64,000 nucleotides of DNA from Leucogyrophana mollusca (lineage: Eukaryota > Basidiomycota > Agaricomycetes > Boletales), in assembly GCA_021014945.1 (NCBI GenBank), contig MU266327.1, positions 551,493 to 615,492 on the forward strand, written 5' to 3'. The notes under the pieces were generated by a model. It had not been told where the DNA came from, did no database searches, and was given only the letters and a program-made list of their open reading frames with translations. Each line of letters starts with the position of its first letter. Within the stretch, counting starts at the first letter, position 1. The translations under genes were made by a program, and so were the position numbers. Shown in pieces: positions 10,240 to 21,137 of this stretch.

Positions 10240-11457
10240 ATGCTATTGCTTCGAGGGTACACTGAGCACGTCCTTAAGTACCATTCCAGGTGGTGTTTGT
10301 TATGACAGCAGGGTGTACCAACTGACATCAGATCGATGCTAAAGACAGACAAGTGTGTGGGGCGAATGAACTCAGTCACAATGCATGATGGCATAAATAG
10401 ATCGGAATGTAGGACATAGCTCAACATCATACATCAGTACAGACTGGGCCAGGGTGTGCGATGACCATCCAGTTTCGGTGACCTTCCCTGCATTCCACTG
10501 GTGCCACTACGTCAACCGGTACGAGGCACTGGGTGTTCCACCGTTATGTAGCCTAGGAACCACATCGGAGTAAGGTGCAAACGGTTCGATTAGAGGTGGC
10601 GCCAAAGCTGGCAATGGAAACCCCCACATATCACTCGACGGTTAGCAACGATCCGGCGTATATTCCTATAACGGATTGAGCCCATCGGGAAGACCGAAAA
10701 GTGTTGAAAAACCATTACGTCGCCCGAGCGACCACTCGGACGGTCGTAATGGTTTGCCAAGACCACCACTGAAACCCAAAGGGACATCTGTCTTGAAAGA
10801 CCTTGCGCCAACCTTGAGCGAGACAGAGACGTGTGTTTTTGCTGAAACTGCAGAAAGTGTAGTATGTGGAACCACCCTGAGAGGTTGGCATACAAGTGGC
10901 ATAAGGGCCGTGGAACGTACAGATCCTTGACAACTGTTGTTGCCATTAATGATCCCGTTGCTTGCTACTTTGATTCGCCTTCACCACACCCACGTGTTCA
11001 GGATGCTAGCTAGCACGCCACAAATGCGTCCCAGCGCAGTAGCTCCATTGGATAACTTCTGGGCTTGAAAGTTGAAGATCGCCCACATCGAAGGACATTC
11101 AGTCTTGCAACTGCGACAGTTCGCATACCCGCAACTGGATACCTGCGCCGATATTGATAGAGTAAAAACATGTAGTAGGAGAGATACGAAACGACCGGAA
11201 TGGGTGGATTACAAACAAAATCGGGGGATTGAAAACTTGATTTTTGTGCTATTTCGAATCGGGAACCAGGTGCTTGCTTTCTTCAAGACAGGAAGATAGG
11301 AGAAAATTTTGAAAACTTGGGATGCTTGCTGGTCGACGACCGCCATGAACCTCTTCAATCTCTTGCGCTTGCATAAGCTTGTCCTCTTGCGCCCTTGCCC
11401 CTTGGAACCGACATTTGACCACGACAATATTGTATAGGAAGCCTGGGCTCCGCTAAT
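10240..11457. other. Intergenic, with an imperfect inverted repeat
   Basis: No gene supported between the P450 start and the Tra2 stop. The stretch 10590-10946 is open in several frames on both strands at once, which reflects composition rather than coding. It contains the inverted repeat at 10709-10755. Confidence 0.4.
10709..10755. repeat. Imperfect inverted repeat
   Basis: AAACCATTACG opens the left arm (10709-10728) and CGTAATGGTTT closes the right arm (10735-10755). The inner parts CCCGAG and CTCGG also pair, with a few mismatches, around a 6-base loop. It could be a transposon footprint or a structured transcript; nothing nearby decides. Confidence 0.6.
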
Positions 11458-12509
11458 TCACCAACGTGAAGAGTCAGCCCCAGAACCACCGTTTCCTGCA
11501 GGAGTATCATGATCCTTGCGGGGACTACTGCCTCTGGGTGGGCTCCTTGAATAGCTTCTGCGTCTCCTATAATCAGGTGAGTAGCGACCACTGCGTGGAG
11601 GAGGGCTGCGTCGGTCACGCCAGTCCCTGCTATCACGCCCATAAGGGTCCCGGTCCTTATCCCGGTCAGAACGGCGATGGTCACGGTCACGGTCACGGTA
11701 CGAATCACGCCCGGAGTCGCGATACGAATCACGGTAGGAGTCGCGGCCTGAATAAGTGTCCCGGTTGGAGCGGCGGTGGCCCATGTATTCTCCTGGGGTC
11801 GGTGCGTGAGGCCGATCGGTCACAGAGTAGTCCACGCGGATGCGTCGCCCGTTGAGTTCCTGGAAAGCGGTGAAGAGTCAGCAACACGGCGACGGCATTT
11901 GGCATCACCAAATACGCACAACTCCGTTCAATTCCTGGATGCAACGTGTTGCCTCTTCGACGGAGGACATCTTGATGAAGCCGAATCCACGGGAACGGTC
12001 AGACTGCTGAGTTGTTTAGATGGTACACGGCCAAGATGAGACCTGATGACGCACTCGTTGATCATAGACAATTGTAACTTTTTCGACCCTGCCAAAGCGG
12101 CTAAACTCTTCGTCCAGATCGCGTTCTTGAGTACGTATGCTAAGACCAAAAACTCCCAACACCGCGGTCGGATTAGGCGCCTGCTTGGCCAAGTGAGTAT
12201 GTCTCTGGGATACATACTAACGATGAACGTACAATTGGCGCATGGTTGGGCTTTTTGGGGGCGGGAGACCTACGGCGGAAACCGGGGCTGCGATAGCCAG
12301 CACTACGCGCTGGGCTGCGAGAGCGAGACCTGCCGCGTGGCGCAGGGTCACGGTCTCTGCCTTCTGCTGGGGTTGCAGCAGCGGGTGCGGGCGCATTGTA
12401 CTCGTCAGAGTATGGGTCAACAGGCGCTGCAGCTGAGTCTCCGTACTATAAATACCATCAGCATAAACGCCTGGTCCTCGACCCGATCAACAGCACTGGC
12501 ACGCACCAT
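11458..12509 (-). CDS. tra2: Transformer-2-like SR splicing factor
   Basis: The ATG at 12509 is followed at once by a 61-base intron (12446-12506), so the first coding exon is just the start codon; the protein then reads [17 protein letters not shown]. Order: short RS-rich region ([12 protein letters not shown]), one RRM ([20 protein letters not shown]... RNP1 [10 protein letters not shown], ending [13 protein letters not shown]), the Tra2-typical [14 protein letters not shown] linker, then a long RS/RD tail ([19 protein letters not shown]) and a [16 protein letters not shown] segment. Tra2 proteins bind purine-rich exonic enhancers with SR proteins and the spliceosome in the nucleus. Head-to-head with eL18, 160 bases between start codons. 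Five exons in this reading. Confidence 0.88.
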
Positions 12510-12669
12510 GGTAGTTGAAGTTGAAGAAGAAGTTTGTGGTTGTTTGTGTCAAGGGAAAAAGAATTGAAAGGCCGCGAACTCAAACTCAAACTGTCGCTCC
12601 TGTACAGTTTATCAAGCCTCCGATTCCGCGAGAAAACACACCCAAACAGCACATACCGGCAAGACCAAG
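12510..12669. promoter_or_regulatory. Shared bidirectional promoter region of tra2 and eL18
   Basis: The 160 bases between two divergent start codons must hold both 5' leaders and core promoters. No clear TATA box is visible. In both genes the first intron follows directly after the ATG. Confidence 0.5.
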
Positions 12670-13446
12670 ATGGTGAGCTCGTCGTCGCCGACGGTGGAGA
12701 GAATCGTTGCTGAATTCGCCGCCATGTGCAGGGTATCGACCTCAAGGCTCACCACGTCAAGAAGGCCCAGCGAACAGCCCCCAAAAGCGAGGATCCCTAC
12801 CTCCTTTTGTTGGTCAAGGTACGTTGGTACGATTTCCTCTTCACGACATTTGTTGACGTCTTCCGTAGCTGTACCGATTCCTGGCCCGTCGTACCGACTC
12901 GGATTTCAACAAGGTCCAGTTGATTTGCACCCGATTTCGGTCTTTCACTGAAGCTCGATCTTTAGGCTATCCTCCATCGCCTTTTCCTCTCCAAAATCAA
13001 CCGCCCTCCTCTTTCACTGTCAAGAATTGTTAAGGAGACATCCGCCACGCCTGACCGCGACTCGAAGGTCATTGTCACCGTCGGAACCGTTACCGATGAC
13101 GTCCGCCTCACAGAGATCCCCAAACTATCTGTTGCCGCTCTCCGCTTCACGCACGCTGCGAAGGAACGCATCCTCAATGCGGGTGGTGAGGTATTGACGC
13201 TGGACCAGCTTGCCCTACGGGCACCTACTGGCGCAAACACGGTGTTGTTGAGGGGAAAGAGGAACACCCGTGAGGCAGTCAAACACTTCGGCATGGGTCC
13301 TCACAAGCACAAGAAACCCTACACTGCGTCCAAGGGCCGCAAAGTATGTGGCTTCGTGGGTTTCAGCCAACATTTCCTTACCTCTGTCTTCTTTTCAGTT
13401 CGAGCGTGCCCGTGGTCGCCGAAAGTCTCGTGGCTTCAAGGTATAA
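12670..13446 (+). CDS. RPL18: 60S ribosomal protein eL18
   Basis: ATG at 12670-12672 forms a coding exon by itself; intron 12673-12731; then [20 protein letters not shown], the classic eL18 N-terminus. Further introns follow LVK and FNK. The large exon carries [32 protein letters not shown] and [19 protein letters not shown]. The last exon gives the basic end [15 protein letters not shown]. Length about 187 residues, as expected. Structural component of the large ribosomal subunit in the cytosol. Complete. Confidence 0.96.
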
Positions 13447-13931
13447 GAAGCGCACAAAATCGACGTGGAGTCGGCGCGAGGGCATGTCCAGTCGAGGTTA
13501 TGCTATGTGCAATATGGGTCGTACAACAACCAACATTATCCCGCTTTTTTGGCTCCACTTTGTATGTTCTCGTCTATGCATGCATGCCCATATTCCGCAT
13601 CCGTGGCTCCAAGTACGCAATAAGCGTTCCAAAGAGCCAGCGAAGCTCCAGCGATATGATCAATGTGATCTTGATGGTCGTGGTTCACGGCCTCGACTTG
13701 CCAGCGTTTGTTGTCGAAACCATGGTCTTGAGCCTTAAACGGGATCAGGATAATTTCTTATCGGTGATTGATGGTTAATCTTGCCCCGTGCCCCATTGCC
13801 TTCACTTGATATTGATATGCAGAACTTCGCGATGAGCGTCATGTCTACCATCTGGGCCAAGCAACCTCGCACACCCAACAAGTCTGCCGCAATTGAACAG
13901 ATCTATGTCGGTGGTACCCCAGTCGACGAAT
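13447..13931. other. 3' flank of eL18, no gene seen
   Basis: Convergent interval. Open frames on + lack conserved residues or a plausible start, and no RNA gene is apparent. Confidence 0.4.
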
Positions 13932-14239
13932 CTAATAGGGACTCACTACGACTGAATGCCGAGATCCCGCGCTCTTGCGCCGTCGAACCACGACATATTT
14001 CGCGTATTCGATCATTTCGATGTCTTCGTTGAATCCTGTCCGAGCTTTGTATAAGTATGACCTTGTAACATGGATGGACAAGTCTCAGCCAATCCGAGTA
14101 GTCCCGGAACACTTTGGTAGTAGTGATGCTCCGTCTTGTTAGTGTCTTCGATGAACTTCCGATAAATCGTTGTCTCGTCTTCATCTAAGTCATCCAAGGT
14201 AGTACGCTCTTTCAGGTCGGCGACAACAAGGCCCGACAT
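13932..14239 (-). pseudogene. Possible frameshifted small gene
   Basis: From the ATG at 14239 the frame reads MSGLVVADLKERTTLDDLDE and ends its protein-like part at NKTEHHYY (~14112). A different frame then gives VFRDYSDWLRLVHPCYK, and a third gives FNEDIEMIEYAKYVVVRRRK down to a stop at 13932. The junctions leave no room for normal introns of about 50 bases. Either this is a gene broken by two small indels, or chance composition. No family recognised. Confidence 0.3.
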
Positions 14240-14329
14240 AGGAGACTGGCGCTGAAAGTGTATGAAAGTGAACGGAGAAAACAAGCGCGCGTCATACAGA
14301 ATGTTCGAGTGTTCAAAGAAGAAGTAAAA

Positions 14330-15730
14330 CTACGACCGTGATATATTCTGATACTGCAGACTGGAACTCTCGTACTCCGCCAAAAACAACTGGTTCCGCT
14401 CGTTCACCATATACCTAAAAGACATGACAGTTCTCAGTTACGGACACACCATCTGCACGAGGGCAAAACTCACGTTAATAGCTCATTCACATAGTCTCTC
14501 ACAAGCCCTACTGACTCGGCATCCATTGTCGAGCTAGCCACCATTTGAGGTAAGCTCACTAAATAAAGACCACGTTTAGTTCGAAAATCCAAGGAATAGA
14601 TGATGCAAAGAGAAGGGTGGAGCACAATGCACACAGACAAGGAAGGCATCACGACCGCCCTCGAAATGGGCAAGAACGCACCTAACATCCTCAACAGATG
14701 CTCCGCGCCATATATCGCGCTCATGTCTGTCTCCTGCCCGAGCTGCACCTTTGGTCCCGTTACGTACTGTTTCCGTATCTCCGCGTATTGTGGTCGCTCG
14801 AAACGATATAGAAGATTCGCGCCAAGTGATCGATCAAAGTAGACTTGGAGCCCGGAGATGATAGTAGGGAGAACGAGCGGTGGGTCTTTTAGGCTGGAAG
14901 CACGGTAAGCTATCTTTTTGGATCGAAGGGGTGGGGTGGTACGAACGTCGTTGATTTACCCTGCGCGAGGACGTAGTCCTTGAATTGTTGTAATATCTCT
15001 ACGACTGTGGGGCTCCGGGGAAGTGTTACGAGCTACGCAGATCCAGTTCAAGTTGTGACCACCGTACATATCCTTCCACGTACCTGGCTGTTCTTCGTCA
15101 CCGCTTCCCAGTCATCGACAAGTAGTACTTTGAGTACTTCTGGTACTTCGAGCTTCATGTCTGGACGTTTGCTGCTCTCATCCTGTTTTCGCCACGCAAT
15201 TCAGTACCAATAGTAAGGGGAAAGTAAGGATATAGAGTTCAACATACCTCCTCCCTCCCTCTCTTAGTTCCCCTCCCATCCTTCCTCCCCACTCCAGCCC
15301 CGCCACCCCGCCCCTCCTTCACGCCACTGGTACTGGCTTTCGCCTTAGCGGATGCTGAGGCAGATGCGGCGGCATTGGTCGCTTGCGCCATCAGCGCTTT
15401 TTGGAGTGCAATGTTCGTGTCATTGAGCTTGAGGAGACGTACTATGGGCACCCATTCGTCCCATCTGATGGACCGTCAACTCAGCCGCCTGAACTCGGAA
15501 ACACGAGAGATGCCAACAGGCTCAAAGTAGGTGGCATTGAAGGGGATATGTGTTCGAACAAAAACTCACGTCTGTTTCCAACCCTTGTAATGCACGAAGA
15601 AATGGGGGCCGACGGAGGCGAGCTTTGTGTTCGTTTCGTCCCATGTCTCGGCCTTCAGGATTTTTGCCTCGTAGATGCAGGGGCCGTGGTAGCACAGGAC
15701 GCGCTCGTTTACGGAGAAGGGTGCGGACAT
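14330..15730 (-). CDS. EAF3: Eaf3/MRG15 chromatin protein (chromo barrel + MRG domain)
   Basis: Start ATG at 15730 (MSAPFSVNERVLCYHGPCIY). The chromo barrel domain lies at residues ~5-75 (YEAKILKAETWD, HYKGWKQT then, after an intron, WDEWVPIVRLL) with the aromatic residues that read methyl-lysine. A low-complexity Ala/Lys/Gly linker follows. The MRG domain then contains RPDMKLEVPEVLKVLLVDDW, LYRFERPQYAEI, SAIYGAEHLLRML, SLPQMV, DAESVGLVRDYVNELLTWM and ends QYQNISRS at 14330. Several short introns. In yeast the protein is shared by NuA4 acetyltransferase and the Rpd3S deacetylase, where it recognises H3K36 methylation; MRG15 plays the same part elsewhere. Complete. Confidence 0.92.
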
Positions 15731-16771
15731 GGACGCTCTGGTCTAAGTTCAGGTCGCGGGTGGGGTCCAAGTGATTCGTCTTTCTACACTACCGGAGCTG
15801 TACTTTGCAGGTATTATGAGTTGGTTCTGAGACTTATGTATCAAAGGTCATCGCGTCTAACTCGTTTTTCGGTTCTATCAACCACACATACTGCATCATA
15901 ACAAAGTCTTATACATATGATATAGGGGACCCATGTGTAATGGAGCGAAAATTCCTACCATCACCAAGGCATAACTTCGACACCAAAGGCTATCTTGTCA
16001 ACACTTAAATAATCAACATCGACACCAAAACCCTGGGCTCGATTTATTTTGCTTCGTGCGTCACGGGTTTTCCGTTGCACTCGCTGCGGACAGCACAAGT
16101 CGCAAGAGCTCTTCGGGGAGGGAGTGTATGATAGTGTTGTAGTCCCGATGTGTCTCCTCGCCATATTCGCCTTCGATCGCCCAAACAGAATCCAAAGAAG
16201 AGTTTCGAGGAGCTGTTATCATCGCTTGAGAGCAGTACGACCTACAAGCTGTCGTGAGATAAAATTAAGAGAGGGAATGACTGGACCCGATTGAAACACA
16301 ATCAAAGCTGAGAGTGATTCACCTTGCGAGCCTATCTTCAATTAGGACACGCAATTTTGATGATGAACTTTTGCGTATCGTCTCCAGATTATCTTGCCAA
16401 ACACAGGCACCAGGAAGCGACGAGAACGCGCCCCAATCAAGATGGGCCAGATCAAGAGCTTCATCCCGGGAAGTGAAGATCAAGCCGAGGTTGACACTGT
16501 AGGTTTCGTCAGTCTCCAGTCGATCATGATATGTACTTGTTTGGCTGTGCTTAATCCAGAGGCTATAGCACAACAACCCTCAACAACCATGCACAAGAAA
16601 CGTTTAACGGGAAGATTTAGTGTCGAAGCCTGAACCCGGATTCACTGGGCTTCACAAAAACGGTGCCAGTGCGGCAAAGTAAGTGTATTCCACGCGAATT
16701 GGTTTGTTGTCGTCCTGACGGCAACGAATCGCGCCTTTTCGAGCCCAGCTTGCTCAAATACCTTCGTCACC
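15731..16771. other. Intergenic, no supported gene
   Basis: About 1 kb between the divergent eaf3 and F-box starts. Open frames of 60-85 codons occur on both strands (e.g. 16319-16576 minus) but begin without ATG and show no recognisable motif. Confidence 0.4.
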
Positions 16772-18124
16772 ATGGACTCTTTGTTTTCCGACCCAATCAT
16801 GACATTTCTTCCGACCGAGTTGGCAGAACGGATATTCATCCTCTGCGTCCCGAGCCTTGACCTCCCACAAACTACATCGCGTGCTCCTGTCCTTCTTTGT
16901 CTCGTGAGCAAATCATGGAGGGACTATGTTTACAATATCCCCGCCCTTTGGAGGACAATTTGCCTTCATCCAACCCGAAATTCAAAAGTCGGCGCAATGA
17001 ATACATGGCTCACTCGATCTGGACGGAACTCTCTCGTAGTTTTCCTGAAGGTCAGCAGATTTTTTGGCAGTGAAGGTGGTGTCTTTGTGGCAGCCTTGTT
17101 CGCTCACTCTGCTCGAATACATACACTCCGATTGTGTCTCGAGAGCGTGAGTGTATGGAACTGTACGCCGACTCTCCCGCGCCTGGAGCGCTTAGAAATT
17201 GAGCCATCCCCTTCTATTGGATGTGCACCGGCCATCTCGCCCATCGTCAACTCTGCGCCTCGTTTGCGTGAGATTGTATGGTCTTCTCGTGACGATCCAC
17301 AACCTGTACTCGCAAATGGCAACCAACTTCGCAAACTATCTCTACTGAGTGGCATAGATGACCTCTCTCAAGTCAAAACAGTTCTTCAAGCATGCCCACA
17401 CCTTACATATCTCGCCATTCGCGATCCATCGACGTGGACACGAACCACCCCCTCCGAATCCGTTGCGCGTATTCCACTCATGGATTTAGCGACGTTGGAA
17501 GCATCTCCTATCACCCTTCAGCTTTGCGTAGCTCCTAATCTACTTAGCTTGGCATTCACCGGCAACCACTCCCACATTCCTTCTCTGCTCTCCTTCCTGC
17601 CAGGCTCCCCCCGCTTACGCGACTTGAAGCTGACTCTGCGACTAGAATGTGAGCACCAGTTCATGGAGATATTCAACTCCGTTTCTTCTGTAGTCTTCCT
17701 CGAGGTCACCATTATCACCACTGCCCCGAACCATCTCGACTCGATTATCAACAATATACTCAAAGCTCTCGCTCGCGGAATGACATGCTGGGAAGGGAAT
17801 TGCGTTCTTCCCTGCCTGCAGCACCTCATCATCCACGGTCACCAACTTTCGACGTCCGATGTAGTCAGCATCGAGTGCGACACACTCGTCGATATGCTCG
17901 AACGGCGCCAGTACCGTCTTCTTAACAGACATATCCCTCACGATGTAAACCTCTCAATCCAGTCACTCGTGCACGGCATACAACCTGCCGCGCGCCTCAA
18001 ATCCTTTATCTTGAATGGGTATGGTGCTCTCAATCACCACGCATTGCATCGCCTGGAACCTCTGCGAAATCAGGGACTTGCGCTCGGGGGGACACTTATA
18101 CCCACAAATAATTGCGAGGCCTAG
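16772..18124 (+). CDS. F-box protein with leucine-rich-type repeats
   Basis: Single exon of 450 residues from a good ATG. The F-box-like segment FLPTELAERIFILCV, followed by APVLLCLVSKSWRDYVYN and IPALWRTICLHP (about residues 12-65), is typical of basidiomycete F-box proteins. The rest shows irregular LRR-like units (HIHTLRLCLESVSVW-type, LERLEIEPSP, LRKLSLLSGI, LTYLAI, LATLEASPITLQLC, LRDLKLTLRLE). Such proteins usually serve as substrate receptors of SCF ubiquitin ligases, a general expectation not shown here. The family is strongly expanded in agaricomycetes, so the substrate cannot be guessed. Confidence 0.85.
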   Translation: MDSLFSDPIMTFLPTELAERIFILCVPSLDLPQTTSRAPVLLCLVSKSWRDYVYNIPALWRTICLHPTRNSKVGAMNTWLTRSGRNSLVVFLKVSRFFGSEGGVFVAALFAHSARIHTLRLCLESVSVWNCTPTLPRLERLEIEPSPSIGCAPAISPIVNSAPRLREIVWSSRDDPQPVLANGNQLRKLSLLSGIDDLSQVKTVLQACPHLTYLAIRDPSTWTRTTPSESVARIPLMDLATLEASPITLQLCVAPNLLSLAFTGNHSHIPSLLSFLPGSPRLRDLKLTLRLECEHQFMEIFNSVSSVVFLEVTIITTAPNHLDSIINNILKALARGMTCWEGNCVLPCLQHLIIHGHQLSTSDVVSIECDTLVDMLERRQYRLLNRHIPHDVNLSIQSLVHGIQPAARLKSFILNGYGALNHHALHRLEPLRNQGLALGGTLIPTNNCEA

Positions 18125-19184
18125 TTCTCGGCCGTTCAGGGATCTTGAAGTGCAGACCCCGGCCTCCCCCCACCTACCCGCCTCTAGCTGCCAGAGTGAC
18201 TTCATCGTACGATGACTGTCCTTCTCCTTCCGCCATATCGTGTGTGGAAACTAGTGACCCAATTGGATACAGCATGCTTTCGAATGCGGCCTCCCTGTTT
18301 CTTATCATTGTTGACGTGTCAAGCAAAACAGAGATATGTCGCTCATTTCCCTTCGACTCTCCAGACCACCGCAAAAGGATGTTGATATTGACGAGGACGC
18401 AGATAATCGGAAGGCAAGGGCGCATGAAGCGTATTCACATCTCTATACCTGTAATATAAGATGGAAATTTGCTTCCGGAACCGTGTCCTCCGCGTCATGC
18501 GGTCCGCAGCGTCTCTATAATATAAGATGGAAATTTGCTTCCGGGACCTTGTCCTCCGCGTCATGCGGTGCGCAGCGGCGCCGACATCGCCGTGCTGTGC
18601 ACGCAACTGCCAAAACCTGAACTCCCCCTATTTTATTTGAGCACGCAATCATCATCCCCGTTCACCCGACACAAAAATTGGGGGGAACGCCCCGGATCTC
18701 GAATACCGCGTCCTGTCCCAGTCAGCATTCAATCCCACGCACATCGTTCCCCGCGCGCGCAGCACCTCGCCACGCTCCTGCGGTCCGTGAAGGTGAGGTC
18801 GGCGCTGTACGAACTCCACCTGCCGAGTTGTGCCGATGTGGTGAATGGTGTGTTTCAGGCAATGCGGGAGGGCTTCTTCGGACGTGAGGTCACCGTAGAC
18901 GAGGCTCGCAAAGGACTTGCACAGGCAAGAAGTTGAACGATATCTTGTAAATTATAAGCAGGCGATAGAGGCTGGTTGATGAACAGTATGTGATGATCGT
19001 AGATTGACCTACAAGTGACTACCGGATCGTGTTGCGTATTACCACAGAGAGTGTTCCGCAAGATCACAATGCAAAACGACATTATCCATCTCGCCTCATA
19101 TAGTTTTAGAATTTGCTTGGTCGATCTGAACCCTACGAAAGCGACAAAATTGAGACGAGCACACACTCCTTGGGACAGTCAAAC
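18125..19184. other. Intergenic, with a tandem duplication
   Basis: Convergent interval between the F-box gene and the UNC93-like gene. Holds the 66-base tandem repeat at 18450-18581 and an open + frame up to 18936 with an LRR-like patch (LRSVKVRSALYELHLPS near 18780-18830), perhaps an old F-box/LRR fragment. Nothing else supported. Confidence 0.4.
18450..18581. repeat. Two-copy tandem repeat, 66-base unit
   Basis: TAATATAAGATGGAAATTTG starts at 18452 and again at 18518. Both copies continue with CTTCCGG, GTCCTCCGCGTCATGCGGT and GCAGCG, differing at only a few positions, so the duplication is recent. Confidence 0.85.
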
Positions 19185-21137
19185 TTACAAAGCCTCGTCT
19201 TCCATCGTCGTATGATCCTTGATTCGATAGTAGATCATAGGCAGCACCAGGATAAGAGCTGCGGCGACCAAGCACCACGTCGACACGAAGATCGTCATAT
19301 ATCTTCCACACCGTAAGGATCATTGTGTGCAACAAGTCAGTGACGGCATGCACGTACGGTGTCCCAACAGCATCTAGACGCCATACCCCGGCAGCACCTG
19401 CGGCCTGCATCGAATGATCTGACGAAGTGAGGTACGAGTGTCAGGTTGTGTATCATAGAGCACGGGCGGGAATCGTACGCACAAAATCCGGAGAAGATGG
19501 CGAGCTTGTTCGTGTCGTTCGACATCGCGCCAATCAGCCACATCGTCATCGCTTGCCACATCGCGTCAAAGAGACCATATAATATCATAAGCCACACGTG
19601 AGCAGGGAATTCTCTGTCATAGATATCCATCTTTTGCGCGTTCGGGGGAATGGACTCGCGGGTGTAGGTTCTAAAGCACGAGGTTAGTGTGCGGACGGTG
19701 ATATTTTGGGTCATAAAGGACCTTTGGTAAAAGTATCCCCAGATATGAACCGTGAAAGCTCCTCCAAGCAAGATGAACCACCCGATGAATGCTCGCGTGC
19801 GTCTGCGAAATCTGTGCTGATCAAGGACAAGACCGATGGCGCCAGATCCCACGATCTGCGAAGTCCAATAGACGAAGTTGTTTAAGGACCGTGCCCGAAT
19901 ATTGAAGAGTGCAGAGTTGTAATCGTTGAATTCTTGAGAATGGGGTCGGCATCAGCGAGTATATCGAACGAAACGATGATTGGTGGCCTACGCCATGTTT
20001 GAAAGTAGTTGCTTGCGAAGAACATTGGAAAGAGCAGAACGACCATAAGGTCGGTCCTTAGAGCGATCCAGAGACCATAAAATTCGGTTCTCCACGTTGA
20101 TTGACGAGCGATGACAATCTTGGTGCCATCTGTGCGTACCATTCTTTGAGGGTCTGCCATGAAAAGCGGGACGGTCACACCAAGCAAGGCGAGGATGAGA
20201 AGGCCAACCTGCAGTCGGTCATTGTGAGTTATCTTGGCGGGTAAGAACCCGCTTGGGAAACGTACATATGTTCCATTCCCCACTTGTGGCAAAGGAAACG
20301 TTAAGCACGAACTTCAAGGCAGTAAAAAAGCTTCAACACACCACCGTTGTCCTGTGTTCATTCGAAAAAAGTGAGTATGTTGCTTCGATGCGTGAGGAAG
20401 ACACGAACGGTCAAGTGAAAGTTTTGACCAAAGGATACAGCCGAGCCAACAACAGCTCCTAAGCTGAATATCGCCCAAAATATGCATATGTAGACCCCTT
20501 TCTGCGCCTCGGTTGCGTAACTCAGAAGCAGGGATCCTTGTGCAGTCCACAACAAGGCGGCCGTTGCTCCAAGGAACGCTCCAGAAGCGACGACAAAGTC
20601 GCCTGCACCGGGATGTATATTAATTGCGCTGGGTGCAATCTGTTATGAGCGATATTCACATGGGTTCTGCAGGGGGACACACAGATATGACCCAATGTAC
20701 AGAGCGTATCCTAACGTGCCCAGGAGAAGAGTGCGCTTGGGGCCAATCATGTTGCTTAAGGCGCTAGATGCGGCCTTAATGGTAGTACTTCCGTGAAGGG
20801 AGAAAACACGTACCCAGCGAAAAATGCGAAAAATGCAAGAGTTGCATAGAGGGCTGACAAGGAATTAGCAGAGGTTGTAGCGTCTACTTGGCCGCCACCC
20901 CCAAGCCCGGTAAGCGCATTGTATATTCCGGGGCCTGTCTCCCATATGAGCACCCGAGACAAAGAAAGCCAAGAAATTTGATTTACATAGGAAACAGGTA
21001 AACCCAAGCATCATAGCCTGGGTTACGGGGTGATAGTAGACACCCCTCAGTCCTTTCGGACGTTGGGAGGACTCATGGCTGGCAGAGTCAATTGTAGCTG
21101 CACTATCACCCTTTTCTTCCAGCAACTCGGGTGACAT
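19185..21137 (-). CDS. UNC93-like major facilitator membrane protein
   Basis: Start ATG at 21137 (MSPELLEEKGDSAATIDSAS). After a polar N-terminus comes VYYHPVTQAMMLGFTCFL, the family's typical first transmembrane segment, then GIYNALTGLGGGGQVD, a strong UNC93-family signature. Later segments: RTLLLGTLGYALYIGSYL, GAFLGATAALLWTAQGSLLL, GVYICIFWAIFSLGAVVGS, a TEFYGLWIALRTDLMVVLLFP loop region, SRSLNNFVYW-like and IVGSGAIGLVLDQ, and a last helix before IYYRIKDHTTMEDEAL. About 11 transmembrane segments and roughly 460 residues, ten or so introns. Substrate of fungal members is not established; a transport role is expected from the fold. Complete by reading. Confidence 0.87.

Noticed and set aside
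10590..10946. Four overlapping frames on both strands around the inverted repeat
   Set aside because: Mutually exclusive, no ATG with conserved residues, no introns; composition effect.
11024..11090. tRNA-like text (GCAGTAGCTCCATTGGATAA with an A-box-like start)
   Set aside because: No B box (GGTTCGAxTCC) follows, the anticodon arm does not fold, and the ends do not pair.
11466..11855. Long + strand frame with His/Gly-rich repeats
   Set aside because: Antisense shadow of the RS/RD repeats of the Tra2-like gene.
14980..15213. + strand frame with STSSTLSTSGTSS
   Set aside because: Lies antisense to exons of the well-supported eaf3 gene.
18336..18620. Repetitive proteins on both strands (IRWKFASGT repeated twice)
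   Set aside because: They only reflect the 66-base tandem duplication.
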